From: Niameybacter massiliensis
GTDB lineage: Bacteria; Bacillota; Clostridia; Lachnospirales; Cellulosilyticaceae
Assembly: GCF_001282685.1 (NCBI RefSeq)
Contig: NZ_LN875035.1
Location: forward strand, 2,094,001 to 2,158,000
DNA: 64,000 nucleotides
Direction: 5' to 3'
The notes beneath the pieces were generated by a model that saw nothing but the letters and a program-made list of their open reading frames with translations, was not told the DNA's origin and searched no databases. Both the position numbers and the translations under genes were made by a program. The stretch's first letter is position 1. Each line of letters starts with the position of its first letter. This document shows, in pieces, positions 53,415 through 60,701 of this stretch.

Positions 53415-53545
53415 CTCTCATTCTCCTCTTCTTTAAAGAAATTAATAATGCTACTTATAAAATTGCCTACATGATCTGCTGCATAGTAGATAAGTAGGCC
53501 TAACATAATAGCCAATCCTATGAATACTATAAAAGCTAATGCCAT
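53411..53545 (-). CDS. 44-residue membrane protein coupled to the prohibitin gene
   Basis: MALAFIVFIGLAIMLGLL... one N-terminal membrane span and a charged tail ending KEEENER. GAAAGG lies before the ATG, and its TGA overlaps the prohibitin ATG, so the two are made together. Probably a partner subunit. Confidence 0.65.
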   Translation of the reverse strand: MALAFIVFIGLAIMLGLLIYYAADHVGNFISSIINFFKEEENER

Positions 53546-53569
53546 CCTTTCACCTTTCTATAATTAATC

Positions 53570-53673
53570 TAAAAACAAAAATACACCTAGCAATATACTA
53601 GATGTATTTCTGAAACGGATATTTGATAGGTTGCCCTATCTTTTTAATATTGGGGGAATTAGGATGAACTCAA
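53570..53673 (-). ncRNA. Candidate small RNA or attenuator upstream of the prohibitin operon
   Basis: Minus strand: -35 TTGAGT (53668-53673), 18 bp, -10 TATTAA (53644-53649); then a perfect hairpin GATAGG-GCAA-CCTATC with a GNRA loop (53625-53640); then a terminator-like stem AAATACA(T)CTAG / CTAGGTGTATTT and a T-rich tail (53569-53609). The layout gives a 65-70-base RNA ending before the 44-residue gene, or an attenuated leader. The predicted start overlaps the first hairpin, a weakness. Confidence 0.4.
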
Positions 53674-53720
53674 TATTTAGGATGATTTCTTTCGTTCACC
53701 CATTAACATCTTAACATGTA

Positions 53721-53794
53721 AAACAGGTCAGTAGCAGGTCAACATCAGGTCAAAACAGGTCATAATCGGGTCAAAGTAGGTCACAAACAGGTCA
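53721..53794. repeat. Seven helically phased AGGTCA direct repeats
   Basis: AGGTCA (one GGGTCA) at 53725, 53736, 53747, 53757, 53768, 53778 and 53789: steps of 11, 11, 10, 11, 10 and 11 bases, mean 10.7, so all copies face the same side of the helix. The unit is (N)AAcAGGTCA. It lies between the repressor terminator and the prohibitin-operon promoter, as expected for an iteron, a centromere or a multi-site operator. Confidence 0.85.
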
Positions 53795-53804
53795 CGATTT
53801 TTCG

Positions 53805-53833
53805 CAAAAAAATAAGGTGAGATTTCTCTCACC
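53805..53833 (-). terminator. Terminator of the repressor gene
   Basis: GGTGAGA-(GAAA)-TCTCACC stem (53816-53833), then TTATTTTTTT on the minus strand. Confidence 0.8.
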
Positions 53834-53844
53834 AAATGATATTT

Positions 53845-54207
53845 TTATTTACCTTTAATATCCTTTTTATCAATTTCAATTAAAAACTCTATTATTTCTA
53901 AAAGTTTATCTAAATCTACCTCATCAATAATCTCTATGAATTTCTTCACAGCTAAATACTTTAAATCATTTATATTATCTTCTCTAATATTCTTTATGCC
54001 TAATAAATCGTCCATAGAACACTGAAAATATTGTGCGATATATCGTACTAATTCCAAACTGGGCATTCTTTTATCATTTTCACACAAAGATAAGGTCGCT
54101 ACATTAATAGGATACTGAAATTTACTAACTAATTCATTTACTAGTTGCTCTTGTGTTAACCCTCTTTGCAACCGCAGTTCTTTTATTGTATGTCCAATAC
54201 TATTCAA
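53845..54207 (-). CDS. Xre-family phage repressor-like regulator
   Basis: 120 residues with TTG start (NSIGHTIKELRLQRGLTQEQLVNELVSKFQYPINVATLSLCENDKRMPSLELVRYIAQYFQCSMDDLLG): a lambda-type HTH over about 1-68. The C-terminal acidic helical part lacks a LexA-type protease domain, so induction would need an antirepressor or other route. The TTG at 54207 has AAGGGGTGAT before it; a GTG nine codons upstream is possible. It is divergent from the small gene at 54425. Confidence 0.85.
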   Translation of the reverse strand: MNSIGHTIKELRLQRGLTQEQLVNELVSKFQYPINVATLSLCENDKRMPSLELVRYIAQYFQCSMDDLLGIKNIREDNINDLKYLAVKKFIEIIDEVDLDKLLEIIEFLIEIDKKDIKGK

Positions 54208-54234
54208 ACCTATCACCCCTTTATATTTATCCAC

Positions 54235-54424
54235 AATTAATTTACATTTTAATGATTTACTTTATTATTTATAAATTTTTCACCACATTTATTTTTTATA
54301 TGGTATTATCATACTAATATTAACTCAATCATATATCACTCTAACTGGATAAGTATATTTATTTAACTTATTACCAATACTTATACCATACATTTTATAA
54401 TTTATAATTAAGGAGATGTATACT
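54235..54424. promoter_or_regulatory. Divergent control region between repressor and 54425 gene
   Basis: 190 very AT-rich bases. A TATAAT with a weak TTACCA lies 30-50 bases before the plus-strand gene (TATAAT at about 54394). No clean operator palindrome was recognised. Confidence 0.45.
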
Positions 54425-54580
54425 ATGAACATCCAAGATATCCAAGCATTATATGACAAATTAAATATCAAATATGATAATAATGAGTGCTCAAACTTTA
54501 CCATTAATAACTTCCAGTATCCAAGTGCCTATGAAAATGTGCCTACTAAAACAGCCATTAATACTAACGACAATTATTAA
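54425..54580 (+). CDS. 51-residue plus-strand protein opposite the repressor
   Basis: Starts MNIQDIQALYDKLNIKYD after TAAGGAGATGTATACT, a good ribosome site, and ends before a strong terminator. Not recognised; no HTH is visible although it occupies a cro-like position. The first 18 residues look helical and the rest is polar. Possibly an antirepressor or lysis/lysogeny peptide. Confidence 0.6.
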   Translation: MNIQDIQALYDKLNIKYDNNECSNFTINNFQYPSAYENVPTKTAINTNDNY

Positions 54581-54592
54581 ATACAAGAATTT

Positions 54593-54635
54593 ACACAAAA
54601 ATAAAACACTCTCATAGAGTGTTTTATTTTTGTGT
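54593..54635. terminator. Perfect 20-bp bidirectional terminator
   Basis: ACACAAAAATAAAACACTCT, loop CAT, and its exact complement. Shared by the plus-strand 54425 gene and the minus-strand protease gene, whose last codons it overlaps. Confidence 0.9.
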
Positions 54636-55502
54636 AATAATATAAGGCATTCCTATATTACTTTCTATAATTTTTATACACCCTGTATTAGAAAACGTAT
54701 GCGTATATGCATGATGAAGGCTTAGTACTAAATCTTGGAGATTCGCATCTTCCTCTAAATCTTCAATCTTTAACCCTAAATTTTTACAAAAATCAACATT
54801 ATAATGTCTTGAATGATTTTTAGAATTTTGATTTTCATTTAAGCTATTTACAATATTTTGTATCGTTGATACCTTATATTCATCCTTAAACATTCCAGTC
54901 TCAAGCCATCCAGTTACCAACTCTGATGACAGTTTAATAGCATTATCACATTGTATAACAAAAGCTGGAGGGTATTTATTTAGTTGCATACTCCAATAAT
55001 TAACATTTACACCTTTGTCTAAATCTTCCTTGGCTTCTTGAAATTCATTAATAATATTATATGCTGGTATTCCATTGATCTGTGGATCTATTGGGCCTAA
55101 ATTTGAATGTTTTCCCATTACTATTGTTTTACATGCAAGTGAAATCATGGTCCCTGCTGACATAGCCATTTGTGGAATTATTGCTCGTATATCATCCCCA
55201 AATTTACTTCTAAGATATGCTACTATTGATTCTGTAGCCGTTATATTACCACCAGGTGTATGTAAAATTAAATCTAACCCTTTACTAGGATCCATCCCAT
55301 TTAGACAATTCATAAATCCACACATATCTTGATCATTTATAGAAGTATTTAAATCATTTAGCCCATTTAAAAAACATGAATAATATGCTATAGTATTTCT
55401 TCCTGTATACTCTGATAATCTCTCTAAATACTTGTGTCTAACTATATCAAGTTTGCTAGGTTGTTTTTGAATCTCTTCTAAAATTTGACTCCAATTTGGC
55501 AT
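54624..55502 (-). CDS. SDH/Clp-fold serine proteinase
   Basis: 292 residues. The SDH-type (serine dehydrogenase proteinase, ClpP/SppA fold) core is clear: LDLILHTPGGNITATESI (81-85 HTPGG), MAMSAGTMISLA (nucleophile Ser-115), and MGKHSNLGPIDPQING. No signal peptide is seen, so it is cytoplasmic or membrane-edge. Such proteases occur in mobile elements and some defence islands. ATG 55502 follows AAAGGAGATAG. Its neighbour is a separately terminated membrane-protein gene. Confidence 0.85.
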   Translation of the reverse strand: MPNWSQILEEIQKQPSKLDIVRHKYLERLSEYTGRNTIAYYSCFLNGLNDLNTSINDQDMCGFMNCLNGMDPSKGLDLILHTPGGNITATESIVAYLRSKFGDDIRAIIPQMAMSAGTMISLACKTIVMGKHSNLGPIDPQINGIPAYNIINEFQEAKEDLDKGVNVNYWSMQLNKYPPAFVIQCDNAIKLSSELVTGWLETGMFKDEYKVSTIQNIVNSLNENQNSKNHSRHYNVDFCKNLGLKIEDLEEDANLQDLVLSLHHAYTHTFSNTGCIKIIESNIGMPYIITQK

Positions 55503-55639
55503 TTCTATCTCCTTTTGTATATTTGTCTTAACACATTTTATCATATTTTATACAATACTACAACTTTATCTGATTACAAAAGAATATATTATCTATTTAA
55601 TAGATAAATTTAATAAAATCAGTATTTGGTCAAAAATAA

Positions 55640-55662
55640 AGGCTAAGTCCTAAGACTCGCCT
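55640..55662 (-). terminator. Terminator of the 242-residue membrane-protein gene
   Basis: GGC/GCC and AGTC/GACT paired arms with short bulges, then TTTATTTTT on the minus strand. Confidence 0.6.
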
Positions 55663-55722
55663 CACTTAATTTTCTATTAAATAACTATTCTATATTTCAA
55701 AAAAGATATGCTATATGTACAT

Positions 55723-56451
55723 CTAATAATAATACTCCCATCTCTCTACATCTGACATTTTATATACCTTTATCTTTACTGCAACATTATTACCAATTCT
55801 TTCTTTAATCTTTAGAACGTGTGAATTTATCTTAACATTTTTATATCTAGCATCTAATACTTGATTATTTTTAAGAAATATTTTCATTTTACTAGGGTAT
55901 TTAATTTTTACACCATTATAAAATAGCATATATATTAATAAACCTATTATTCCTATTCCGGTAACCCATTGAAACATTTGTAAATTAATTAAAATACCAA
56001 TATAATTTACTGCAAATAATATTCCTACACCTCTAAACATATTTTTTATTTTCTTTTCCATTTTTACATATATGTATAGTATATTTACCAATACTTCAGA
56101 TAGTATTATGTATATAATAATAATCCCTATCCATATAATTTCTTTATTTAAATTTTCGATAAATTTTATATGATATATTAATAATACAGCATATATAACT
56201 ACCAGTATAAGTGCTGCTATAAATATACCTATTATCGCAAATATATAATATATAAATATCGCTCTCTCTATCTTGTCATTTTTTTTATTAATAATTACTT
56301 TTATATCACACAAAAATAACTTTTCACCATCTAGAATATTTTCTTGTATTGGCTTAAAAAATATACCTACTAATATTCCAATTATGCATATGCCCCCTAG
56401 ATATTCACCTGGTATCATTTCTAATAATGGTTTTATAAATGTTGATAACAT
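55723..56451 (-). CDS. Multi-span membrane protein, unknown
   Basis: 242 residues with about five hydrophobic segments (near 16-32, 65-92, 103-122, 142-158, 162-178) and a basic, beta-like C-terminal tail of about 55 residues (KMKIFLKNNQVLDARYKNVKINSHVLKIKERIG). Not recognised. AGGGGGAAG precedes the ATG. Isolated between terminators in the moron block beside the SDH protease; superinfection exclusion is possible. Confidence 0.7.
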   Translation of the reverse strand: MLSTFIKPLLEMIPGEYLGGICIIGILVGIFFKPIQENILDGEKLFLCDIKVIINKKNDKIERAIFIYYIFAIIGIFIAALILVVIYAVLLIYHIKFIENLNKEIIWIGIIIIYIILSEVLVNILYIYVKMEKKIKNMFRGVGILFAVNYIGILINLQMFQWVTGIGIIGLLIYMLFYNGVKIKYPSKMKIFLKNNQVLDARYKNVKINSHVLKIKERIGNNVAVKIKVYKMSDVERWEYYY

Positions 56452-56494
56452 ATTATCTTCCCCCTTTAATCTTAGTTTAAAAGACTATTAGGGC

Positions 56495-56560
56495 ATTTTC
56501 AAGTATATCTCTCTAGATACATATCTCTAAATAAAGATAAATCTATGTAATTTTTTTAAA
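56495..56560 (-). pseudogene. Relic of the late-regulator C-terminus
   Basis: Reads YIDLSLFRDMYLERYT then stop, closely like the end of the intact regulator at 57429 (YIDLPLFRDIYLGQ). The DNA match runs about 36 bases (56519-56555 against 57460-57495) and flanks the 0.9-kb segment with the secreted-protein gene, marking an insertion or recombination scar. Confidence 0.6.
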
Positions 56561-56726
56561 TCTAAAAATTTTTTTAATGTGTCCTAAAATCATAATTTGT
56601 TTCGTTATGTAAGTGTAAGTGAATAAGATGATAAAAATATAAACCATATATAACAGATGAAAATAATTTCAAAAAATCATCATTCATTACATAAAAATAT
56701 ATATGAAAATAAGGGAGGATTTAAAA

Positions 56727-57215
56727 ATGAAAAAATTTAAGAAAGTTTTAGTTTTAGGATTAACATGTTTAACTTTATCAAGTGTAATGATACCTGTACT
56801 TGCAAACACACCTCTAACAATTAATTTTGTAGAGAATGAAAAACTATCTAGTGAAATAATTATAATGGATGGAAATCGATTATATGATAAAAATGAAATA
56901 CAAACTAGAGATATTGTATCGGATGTTTTACATCGTGATGCAGATGGTGATACTAATGGTTCATTTAGTGTATCCGATCCAAAAATAAGAATTTTTATAG
57001 ATAATACTGATGGTAATAGCTCTGTTGAATTCACATTACGCAAAGCAGGTAATTCATCTCATGGAGCACAAACATGGCCTAAAGTAACTGTTTCAAAAGG
57101 TAGCAGTAAAACAATAGAACTTACATCAGGGGCAGGAAGTTATTCTTATTATTTATGTGCGACAGATGGTTCTCCACTGTATACTGGTATAAGAGTTCGT
57201 GAAATGCAAAACTAA
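56727..57215 (+). CDS. Secreted protein of unknown function (moron)
   Basis: 162 residues. Signal peptide MKKFKKVLVLGLTCLTLSSVMIPVLA, cleaved near ANT. The mature part is polar and beta-rich (FSVSDPKIRIFIDNTDGNSSVEFTLRKAGNSS, VTVSKGSSKTIELTSGAGSYSYYLCATDGSPLYTGIRVREM), like a small extracellular beta-sandwich. Plus strand against the late operon, with its own ribosome site and terminator: typical of a lysogenic-conversion gene. An upstream ATG at 56703 is rejected because GGGAGG points to 56727. Confidence 0.75.
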   Translation: MKKFKKVLVLGLTCLTLSSVMIPVLANTPLTINFVENEKLSSEIIIMDGNRLYDKNEIQTRDIVSDVLHRDADGDTNGSFSVSDPKIRIFIDNTDGNSSVEFTLRKAGNSSHGAQTWPKVTVSKGSSKTIELTSGAGSYSYYLCATDGSPLYTGIRVREMQN

Positions 57216-57253
57216 AATAATATAAATTCATAAAGCAATAAAATGAATAAAAG

Positions 57254-57280
57254 AAGACCGCTAAATTAGCGGTCTTTTTT
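57254..57280 (+). terminator. Terminator of the secreted-protein gene
   Basis: AAGACCGCT / AGCGGTCTT stem with a 5-base loop followed by T6 on the plus strand. Confidence 0.88.
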
Positions 57281-57428
57281 AGAGAATATATTCGATTAAA
57301 TTATGTTTTGTTCAGTTCATTTGGATAATGTCATGGCGCATCTCAATACAGTAACAGCTATTCTGAACATAAAATTTTTTTGGGGTTATTTAAGATTTTA
57401 AAGAATGCAAAATCATTTCTTTTTATTT

Positions 57429-57941
57429 CTATTCCCCTACTACCTGCCCTAAATAAATATCTCTAAATAGAGGCAAGTCTATGTAACTTTTTTGCCCTGC
57501 CAACTTATCTGCTAACGCTTTAATCCCTTCTTTTGCATATCTTTTACATGTTGATTCACTTAGTCCAACTTTCCTTTCTGTGTTCGCCCATGTATACCCT
57601 TCTAGAAACTTTAAAACTAATACCTCTCTCCATTCTGGCTTAATCTCTTCTAGTCCCATGTCAATGCGATTCACATAATAACTTAATGCTTCTATCTTCT
57701 CTTCAAGATCTAGTTCAAGTTGTGCATTCTTGATTGCTATCTCTTCTACCTTAGATGTAACTTTATTGTTCTTCGCTGGTATCACATCATATCTAATCCC
57801 TGTTACTCCTGTTTCTCCCTCAACTCTGTTCTTACGATTTTCCTTTAATCTCTTTAATGATTTTATATTTGACTCTAGCATATCCTTATTAGCTTTGTAT
57901 TCCTCTAAACATTTCTTTGTCTCTTGTAAATAATCTTTCAT
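57429..57941 (-). CDS. Phage late-transcription regulator, ArpU/RinA-like
   Basis: 170 residues. The coiled N-terminal half (about 5-40 and 75-100) is followed by a sigma-70 region-4-like HTH: RIDMGLEEIKPEWREVLVLKFLEGYTWANTERKVGLSESTCKRYAKEGIKAL. Proteins of this build activate late phage operons. AGGAGGGATTAGG precedes the ATG. It stands between the partition module and the moron block; the late genes further on are presumably its targets. Confidence 0.78.
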   Translation of the reverse strand: MKDYLQETKKCLEEYKANKDMLESNIKSLKRLKENRKNRVEGETGVTGIRYDVIPAKNNKVTSKVEEIAIKNAQLELDLEEKIEALSYYVNRIDMGLEEIKPEWREVLVLKFLEGYTWANTERKVGLSESTCKRYAKEGIKALADKLAGQKSYIDLPLFRDIYLGQVVGE

Positions 57942-57995
57942 CCTAATCCCTCCTATTAGTCAAACTGTCATTTGTTTGCTTGAATAAGCACCAAA

Positions 57996-58032
57996 ACACA
58001 TGAAATAAACTATAAAAATTTACTTCATGTGT
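57996..58032 (-). terminator. Terminator of the parMR operon
   Basis: 14-bp stem ACACATGAAATAAA / TTTACTTCATGTGT with one mismatch and a 9-base loop, then TTTTGG on the minus strand. Confidence 0.7.
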
Positions 58033-58048
58033 GCTGGTCATTATTCAA

Positions 58049-58342
58049 TTAGTCCTCATCAAAGAAGCTTGCAGCCTCAACTAAATCATTATCCTCTTCT
58101 TTATCCTCGTGTTTCACTTGAAGTATTGGCTGAAAATCTTCAAGATACTTCTTAACAATCTTTTCTATCCTGGTGTCCAAGTCTTTTTCACTTGTTAATA
58201 CTCTCCTTTCTTCCATCATTTCTTTTCTAATACAGTAACGGATAAATTCTGATTTATTCCCATTACATTTAGATTTCACATACTCATGTAGCTCTGGATC
58301 ATTATCAAATCCGACTGGAACGATATCTCTTGATTTGCTCAC
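58049..58342 (-). CDS. parR: ParR-like partition DNA-binding protein
   Basis: 97 residues. The N-terminal SRDIVPVGFDNDPELHEYVKSKCNGNKSEFIRYCIRKEMM has the ribbon-helix-helix pattern of ParR-type adaptors; the tail is acidic and coiled, where ParR binds the filament. GTG start overlaps the ParM stop, so it is coupled to parM. Assignment rests on fold and position more than on sequence. Confidence 0.75.
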   Translation of the reverse strand: MSKSRDIVPVGFDNDPELHEYVKSKCNGNKSEFIRYCIRKEMMEERRVLTSEKDLDTRIEKIVKKYLEDFQPILQVKHEDKEEDNDLVEAASFFDED

Positions 58343-59262
58343 TTAAACTTCACCTTCCCTATTTCAAGAAACCCTGCAACATTTGTCCATTGTGTTTCAG
58401 CTACTGTCTGCACATGTGGAATTATTTCTTTAAGTGCATCTTTAACCAATAGGCTTGTCCCACCAGTAACAACGATATCCATTAAGTCTAAAGGAAACTC
58501 CTTCTTTAAGTCTGCAACAACTTCTTGCACATAACCCCTATAGATTTCACTTAATGCCTTTTGACTTTCTAGTTCAATCTTCCCTTGATATTTAATGCCA
58601 CCATTTGAAATAATATCCTCTATATCTCTTGAAGTAAGCCCTCGCTTATACATTGCTTCAAATTTCCTCTTAATCATTGCTTCTATATGCATAGACCCTT
58701 GATTAGTTGTCATCATCGAACTTGGTTGAGGTATAAGGTTGTCATAAATGCCAAAGTTCATATTCCTTCCACCCAGATCTATAACACCCACTCTCTTCTC
58801 TATAAAAAGTTCTTTATTGGTATAAACTACTCCTGATGATTCTGGCATAATTAAAACCCTAGTAAATTGGATATTTTGAAACTTTCCATCTACTACAAAT
58901 TTCTTTGGTTGCTCTTTAATATTCTCTTGAAATGCTTTGCGATTTTCTTTGCTCAAATAAATATTAGTAGGACATCCAATAACAGCTGCTATTTCACCTT
59001 TGCATCCTAATCTATGTGCTGCTGTATAAATAGCTAGCTTGTGAAGTAATGTGTTCTTTTCAAGGCTATAATCTACTTGCTCGCCTTGGTCTCCAATAAT
59101 ATATGTATCTTCTTCATAAATCACTTTATTGCTATTCCCAGTTGCTTCAATATCTAGGCTGGATGTAAGTTGTGTACTCTTTGTTCTAAATAGAGTTTTC
59201 TCTCCACTTGCTCCTAACCCCTTTGTTGCATGCTTTCCTGCATCAATTGCTATTACTTTCAT
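58339..59262 (-). CDS. parM: ParM-like actin ATPase (plasmid-type segregation)
   Basis: 307 residues. Actin-fold motifs: IAIDAGKHATKG (phosphate-1), GVIDLGGRNMNFGIYD (phosphate-2) and DIVVTGGTSLLVKDAL (adenosine). ParM polymerises into filaments that push ParR-bound copies apart, normally for low-copy plasmids. ATG 59262 is chosen because GGAGGGATTAGG precedes it; a start seven codons upstream is unlikely. Directly upstream is a phased repeat array that looks like parC. Confidence 0.9.
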   Translation of the reverse strand: MKVIAIDAGKHATKGLGASGEKTLFRTKSTQLTSSLDIEATGNSNKVIYEEDTYIIGDQGEQVDYSLEKNTLLHKLAIYTAAHRLGCKGEIAAVIGCPTNIYLSKENRKAFQENIKEQPKKFVVDGKFQNIQFTRVLIMPESSGVVYTNKELFIEKRVGVIDLGGRNMNFGIYDNLIPQPSSMMTTNQGSMHIEAMIKRKFEAMYKRGLTSRDIEDIISNGGIKYQGKIELESQKALSEIYRGYVQEVVADLKKEFPLDLMDIVVTGGTSLLVKDALKEIIPHVQTVAETQWTNVAGFLEIGKVKFK

Positions 59263-59288
59263 CCTAATCCCTCCAAATTTCATAATTT

Positions 59289-59357
59289 GTATTACAATGT
59301 ATTACTTGTAATACCGTTTCATCTTCATATGTATTACAATGTAATACATTGTAATAC
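59289..59357. repeat. parC-like array: two clusters of three GTAWTAC sites
   Basis: GTATTAC or its near mirror GTAATAC at 59289, 59299, 59308 and at 59331, 59341, 59351; steps of about 10 bases, with clusters 42 bases (four turns) apart. It lies between the ssb end and the parM ribosome site, where type II partition systems keep the centromere and the autoregulated promoter. Confidence 0.8.
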
Positions 59358-59388
59358 ATAACCATGCTTTAACTGCTTAAAACACATT

Positions 59389-59802
59389 CTAGAACGGTAA
59401 GTCATCATCTTCTTCTATATCTGGTGTTGGGCATTCACTTAATGTTTGAGTATTACTTGAAGTTGGCGTCCCTTCTTCAACTGATTTCTTACTCTCTGCA
59501 AAATGTTGCTCTTCAACTACAACATCAACTGATGTATGTGTGATGCCATCTTTATCCCATCTATTCGTTTGAAGTCTGCCTACTACTGATACCATTTGGC
59601 CCTTCCTAAAGAACTTCTCTGCAAATTCTCCAGCTTTACCAAATGCTACAATATTGAAGAAGTCAACATCTGGTTCTCCTTGTTTAGCAAATGGCTTTCT
59701 AACAGCTAAACCATATCTTGCTACGGCAACTGGATTCGCTGACAGTGAGTAGCGCACTTCTGGATCACGTGTTAAGCGTCCCATTAAAATCACTTTATTC
59801 AT
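59389..59802 (-). CDS. ssb: Single-stranded DNA-binding protein
   Basis: 137 residues. OB fold with MNKVILMGRLTRDPEVRYS, VDFFNIVAFGKAGEFAEKFFRKGQMVSVVGRLQTNRWDKDG, then a disordered linker and acidic tail DDDLPF, the docking end for replication and repair proteins. The host presumably has its own copy elsewhere, so this is the phage one. It overlaps the upstream gene by eight bases. Confidence 0.94.
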   Translation of the reverse strand: MNKVILMGRLTRDPEVRYSLSANPVAVARYGLAVRKPFAKQGEPDVDFFNIVAFGKAGEFAEKFFRKGQMVSVVGRLQTNRWDKDGITHTSVDVVVEEQHFAESKKSVEEGTPTSSNTQTLSECPTPDIEEDDDLPF

Positions 59803-59968
59803 GTCTAAACTTTCCTCCTATTATGTACTCTTGAGATCTCATCTTTTTTCTATGTTGGTAATCTGCAAATGCTTTATCAAACATCCTGCGTTGCTCTTTT
59901 TGTTTAAGCTCTTCAGCGCGCTTCTGTTTTTCAATGACTTGTGCTGCTATCCTTTGTTGTGTATTCAT
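59795..59968 (-). CDS. Small basic helical protein upstream of ssb
   Basis: 57 residues, MNTQQRIAAQVIEKQKRAEELKQKEQRRM...: a single long charged helix rich in Gln, Lys, Arg. Not recognised. ATG 59968 follows GGAGGGTATAACG; an upstream ATG is less likely. It overlaps ssb by eight bases. Confidence 0.65.
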   Translation of the reverse strand: MNTQQRIAAQVIEKQKRAEELKQKEQRRMFDKAFADYQHRKKMRSQEYIIGGKFRHE

Positions 59969-60148
59969 CGTTATACCCTCCATACTTCTAGCCAAAAGTA
60001 AATTTTATTCAATGTCTTGAATACATCTTATTAATTTTATACATAATAATTAATGGATCTTATACTTCATGTAGTTAGCACCATTTGTTGATTCATCCTT
60101 ATGGAATAGCCTAATTTTTCCCTTATAGGCTATTCCATGAATTTCAAA

Positions 60149-60412
60149 CTACTTTTCCAAATGTTTGACAATTTCATCATATATTTTATTAGCATCAACT
60201 TTTCCTCGTGTTACTTCACAATTTACATTCGCTACATACTCTTGTGGTTGATTTTGTTTCTCTAATATATATTCCAACTCATTGACTATAGGGTTACACA
60301 TTACAACCTTATATCCTTCTTCCAACAAATTCTCTAGCTCCTTGTATGCCCTATTTTCATTTCTTACCATTCCCACCGTGTGATTAGTTCTTACTACTTT
60401 TTGATTTCCCAT
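60149..60412 (-). CDS. Small early protein, unknown
   Basis: 87 residues, MGNQKVVRTNHTVGMVRNENRAYKELENLLEEGYKVVMCNPIVNELEYILEK: an alpha/beta pattern. GAGAGGAGAAAAC precedes the ATG. No family recognised; a place in the early operon is the only clue. Confidence 0.6.
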   Translation of the reverse strand: MGNQKVVRTNHTVGMVRNENRAYKELENLLEEGYKVVMCNPIVNELEYILEKQNQPQEYVANVNCEVTRGKVDANKIYDEIVKHLEK

Positions 60413-60430
60413 TGTTTTCTCCTCTCAAAA

Positions 60431-60607
60431 TCAATTTTTATTAAATGCTCCACCAACTAGTCCAATCATTGCTATCAATATGTAATAATGACTTGTTGTT
60501 AATTCTATATTCATAAAAGGCTGGATTACTTCTAGCATCATAATATCCACATCAAACCATGTTAAAATCCATGCTACTAGCAACCCTCCTACAAATCCAT
60601 CTAATAT
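60431..60607 (-). CDS. Small membrane protein with possible ATA start
   Basis: An open frame of 58 codons, LDGFVGGLLVAWILTWFDVD ... YYILIAMIGLVGGAFNKN, with two membrane spans. GGGAGG lies eight bases before ATA at 60605-60607, but no ATG, GTG or TTG is well placed. Either a rare AUA start or a start mutated from ATG. Confidence 0.45.
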   Translation of the reverse strand: MLDGFVGGLLVAWILTWFDVDIMMLEVIQPFMNIELTTSHYYILIAMIGLVGGAFNKN

Positions 60608-60636
60608 AAATTACACCTCCCAAAAACATTTTTTAT

Positions 60637-60665
60637 TTAGTTCCTCCTATACATTGTGTTATACT
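60637..60665 (+). promoter_or_regulatory. Promoter of cassette gene 1
   Basis: A-tract, then TTAGTT (60637-60642), 17 bp, TATACT (60660-60665), 36 bases before the ATG. The weakest of the group. Confidence 0.45.
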
Positions 60666-60701
60666 AAAGTTCTACATAGTCCATAAAATAGGGGGAATTT
60701 T

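Noticed and set aside
53721-53794. Could the AGGTCA array be a CRISPR?
   Set aside because: The repeat is six bases with 4-5 base gaps; no 23-40 base repeats, no unique spacers and no cas genes.
53845-54207. LexA-like self-cleaving repressor
   Set aside because: The protein is only about 120 residues with no Ala-Gly cleavage site or Ser/Lys protease domain.
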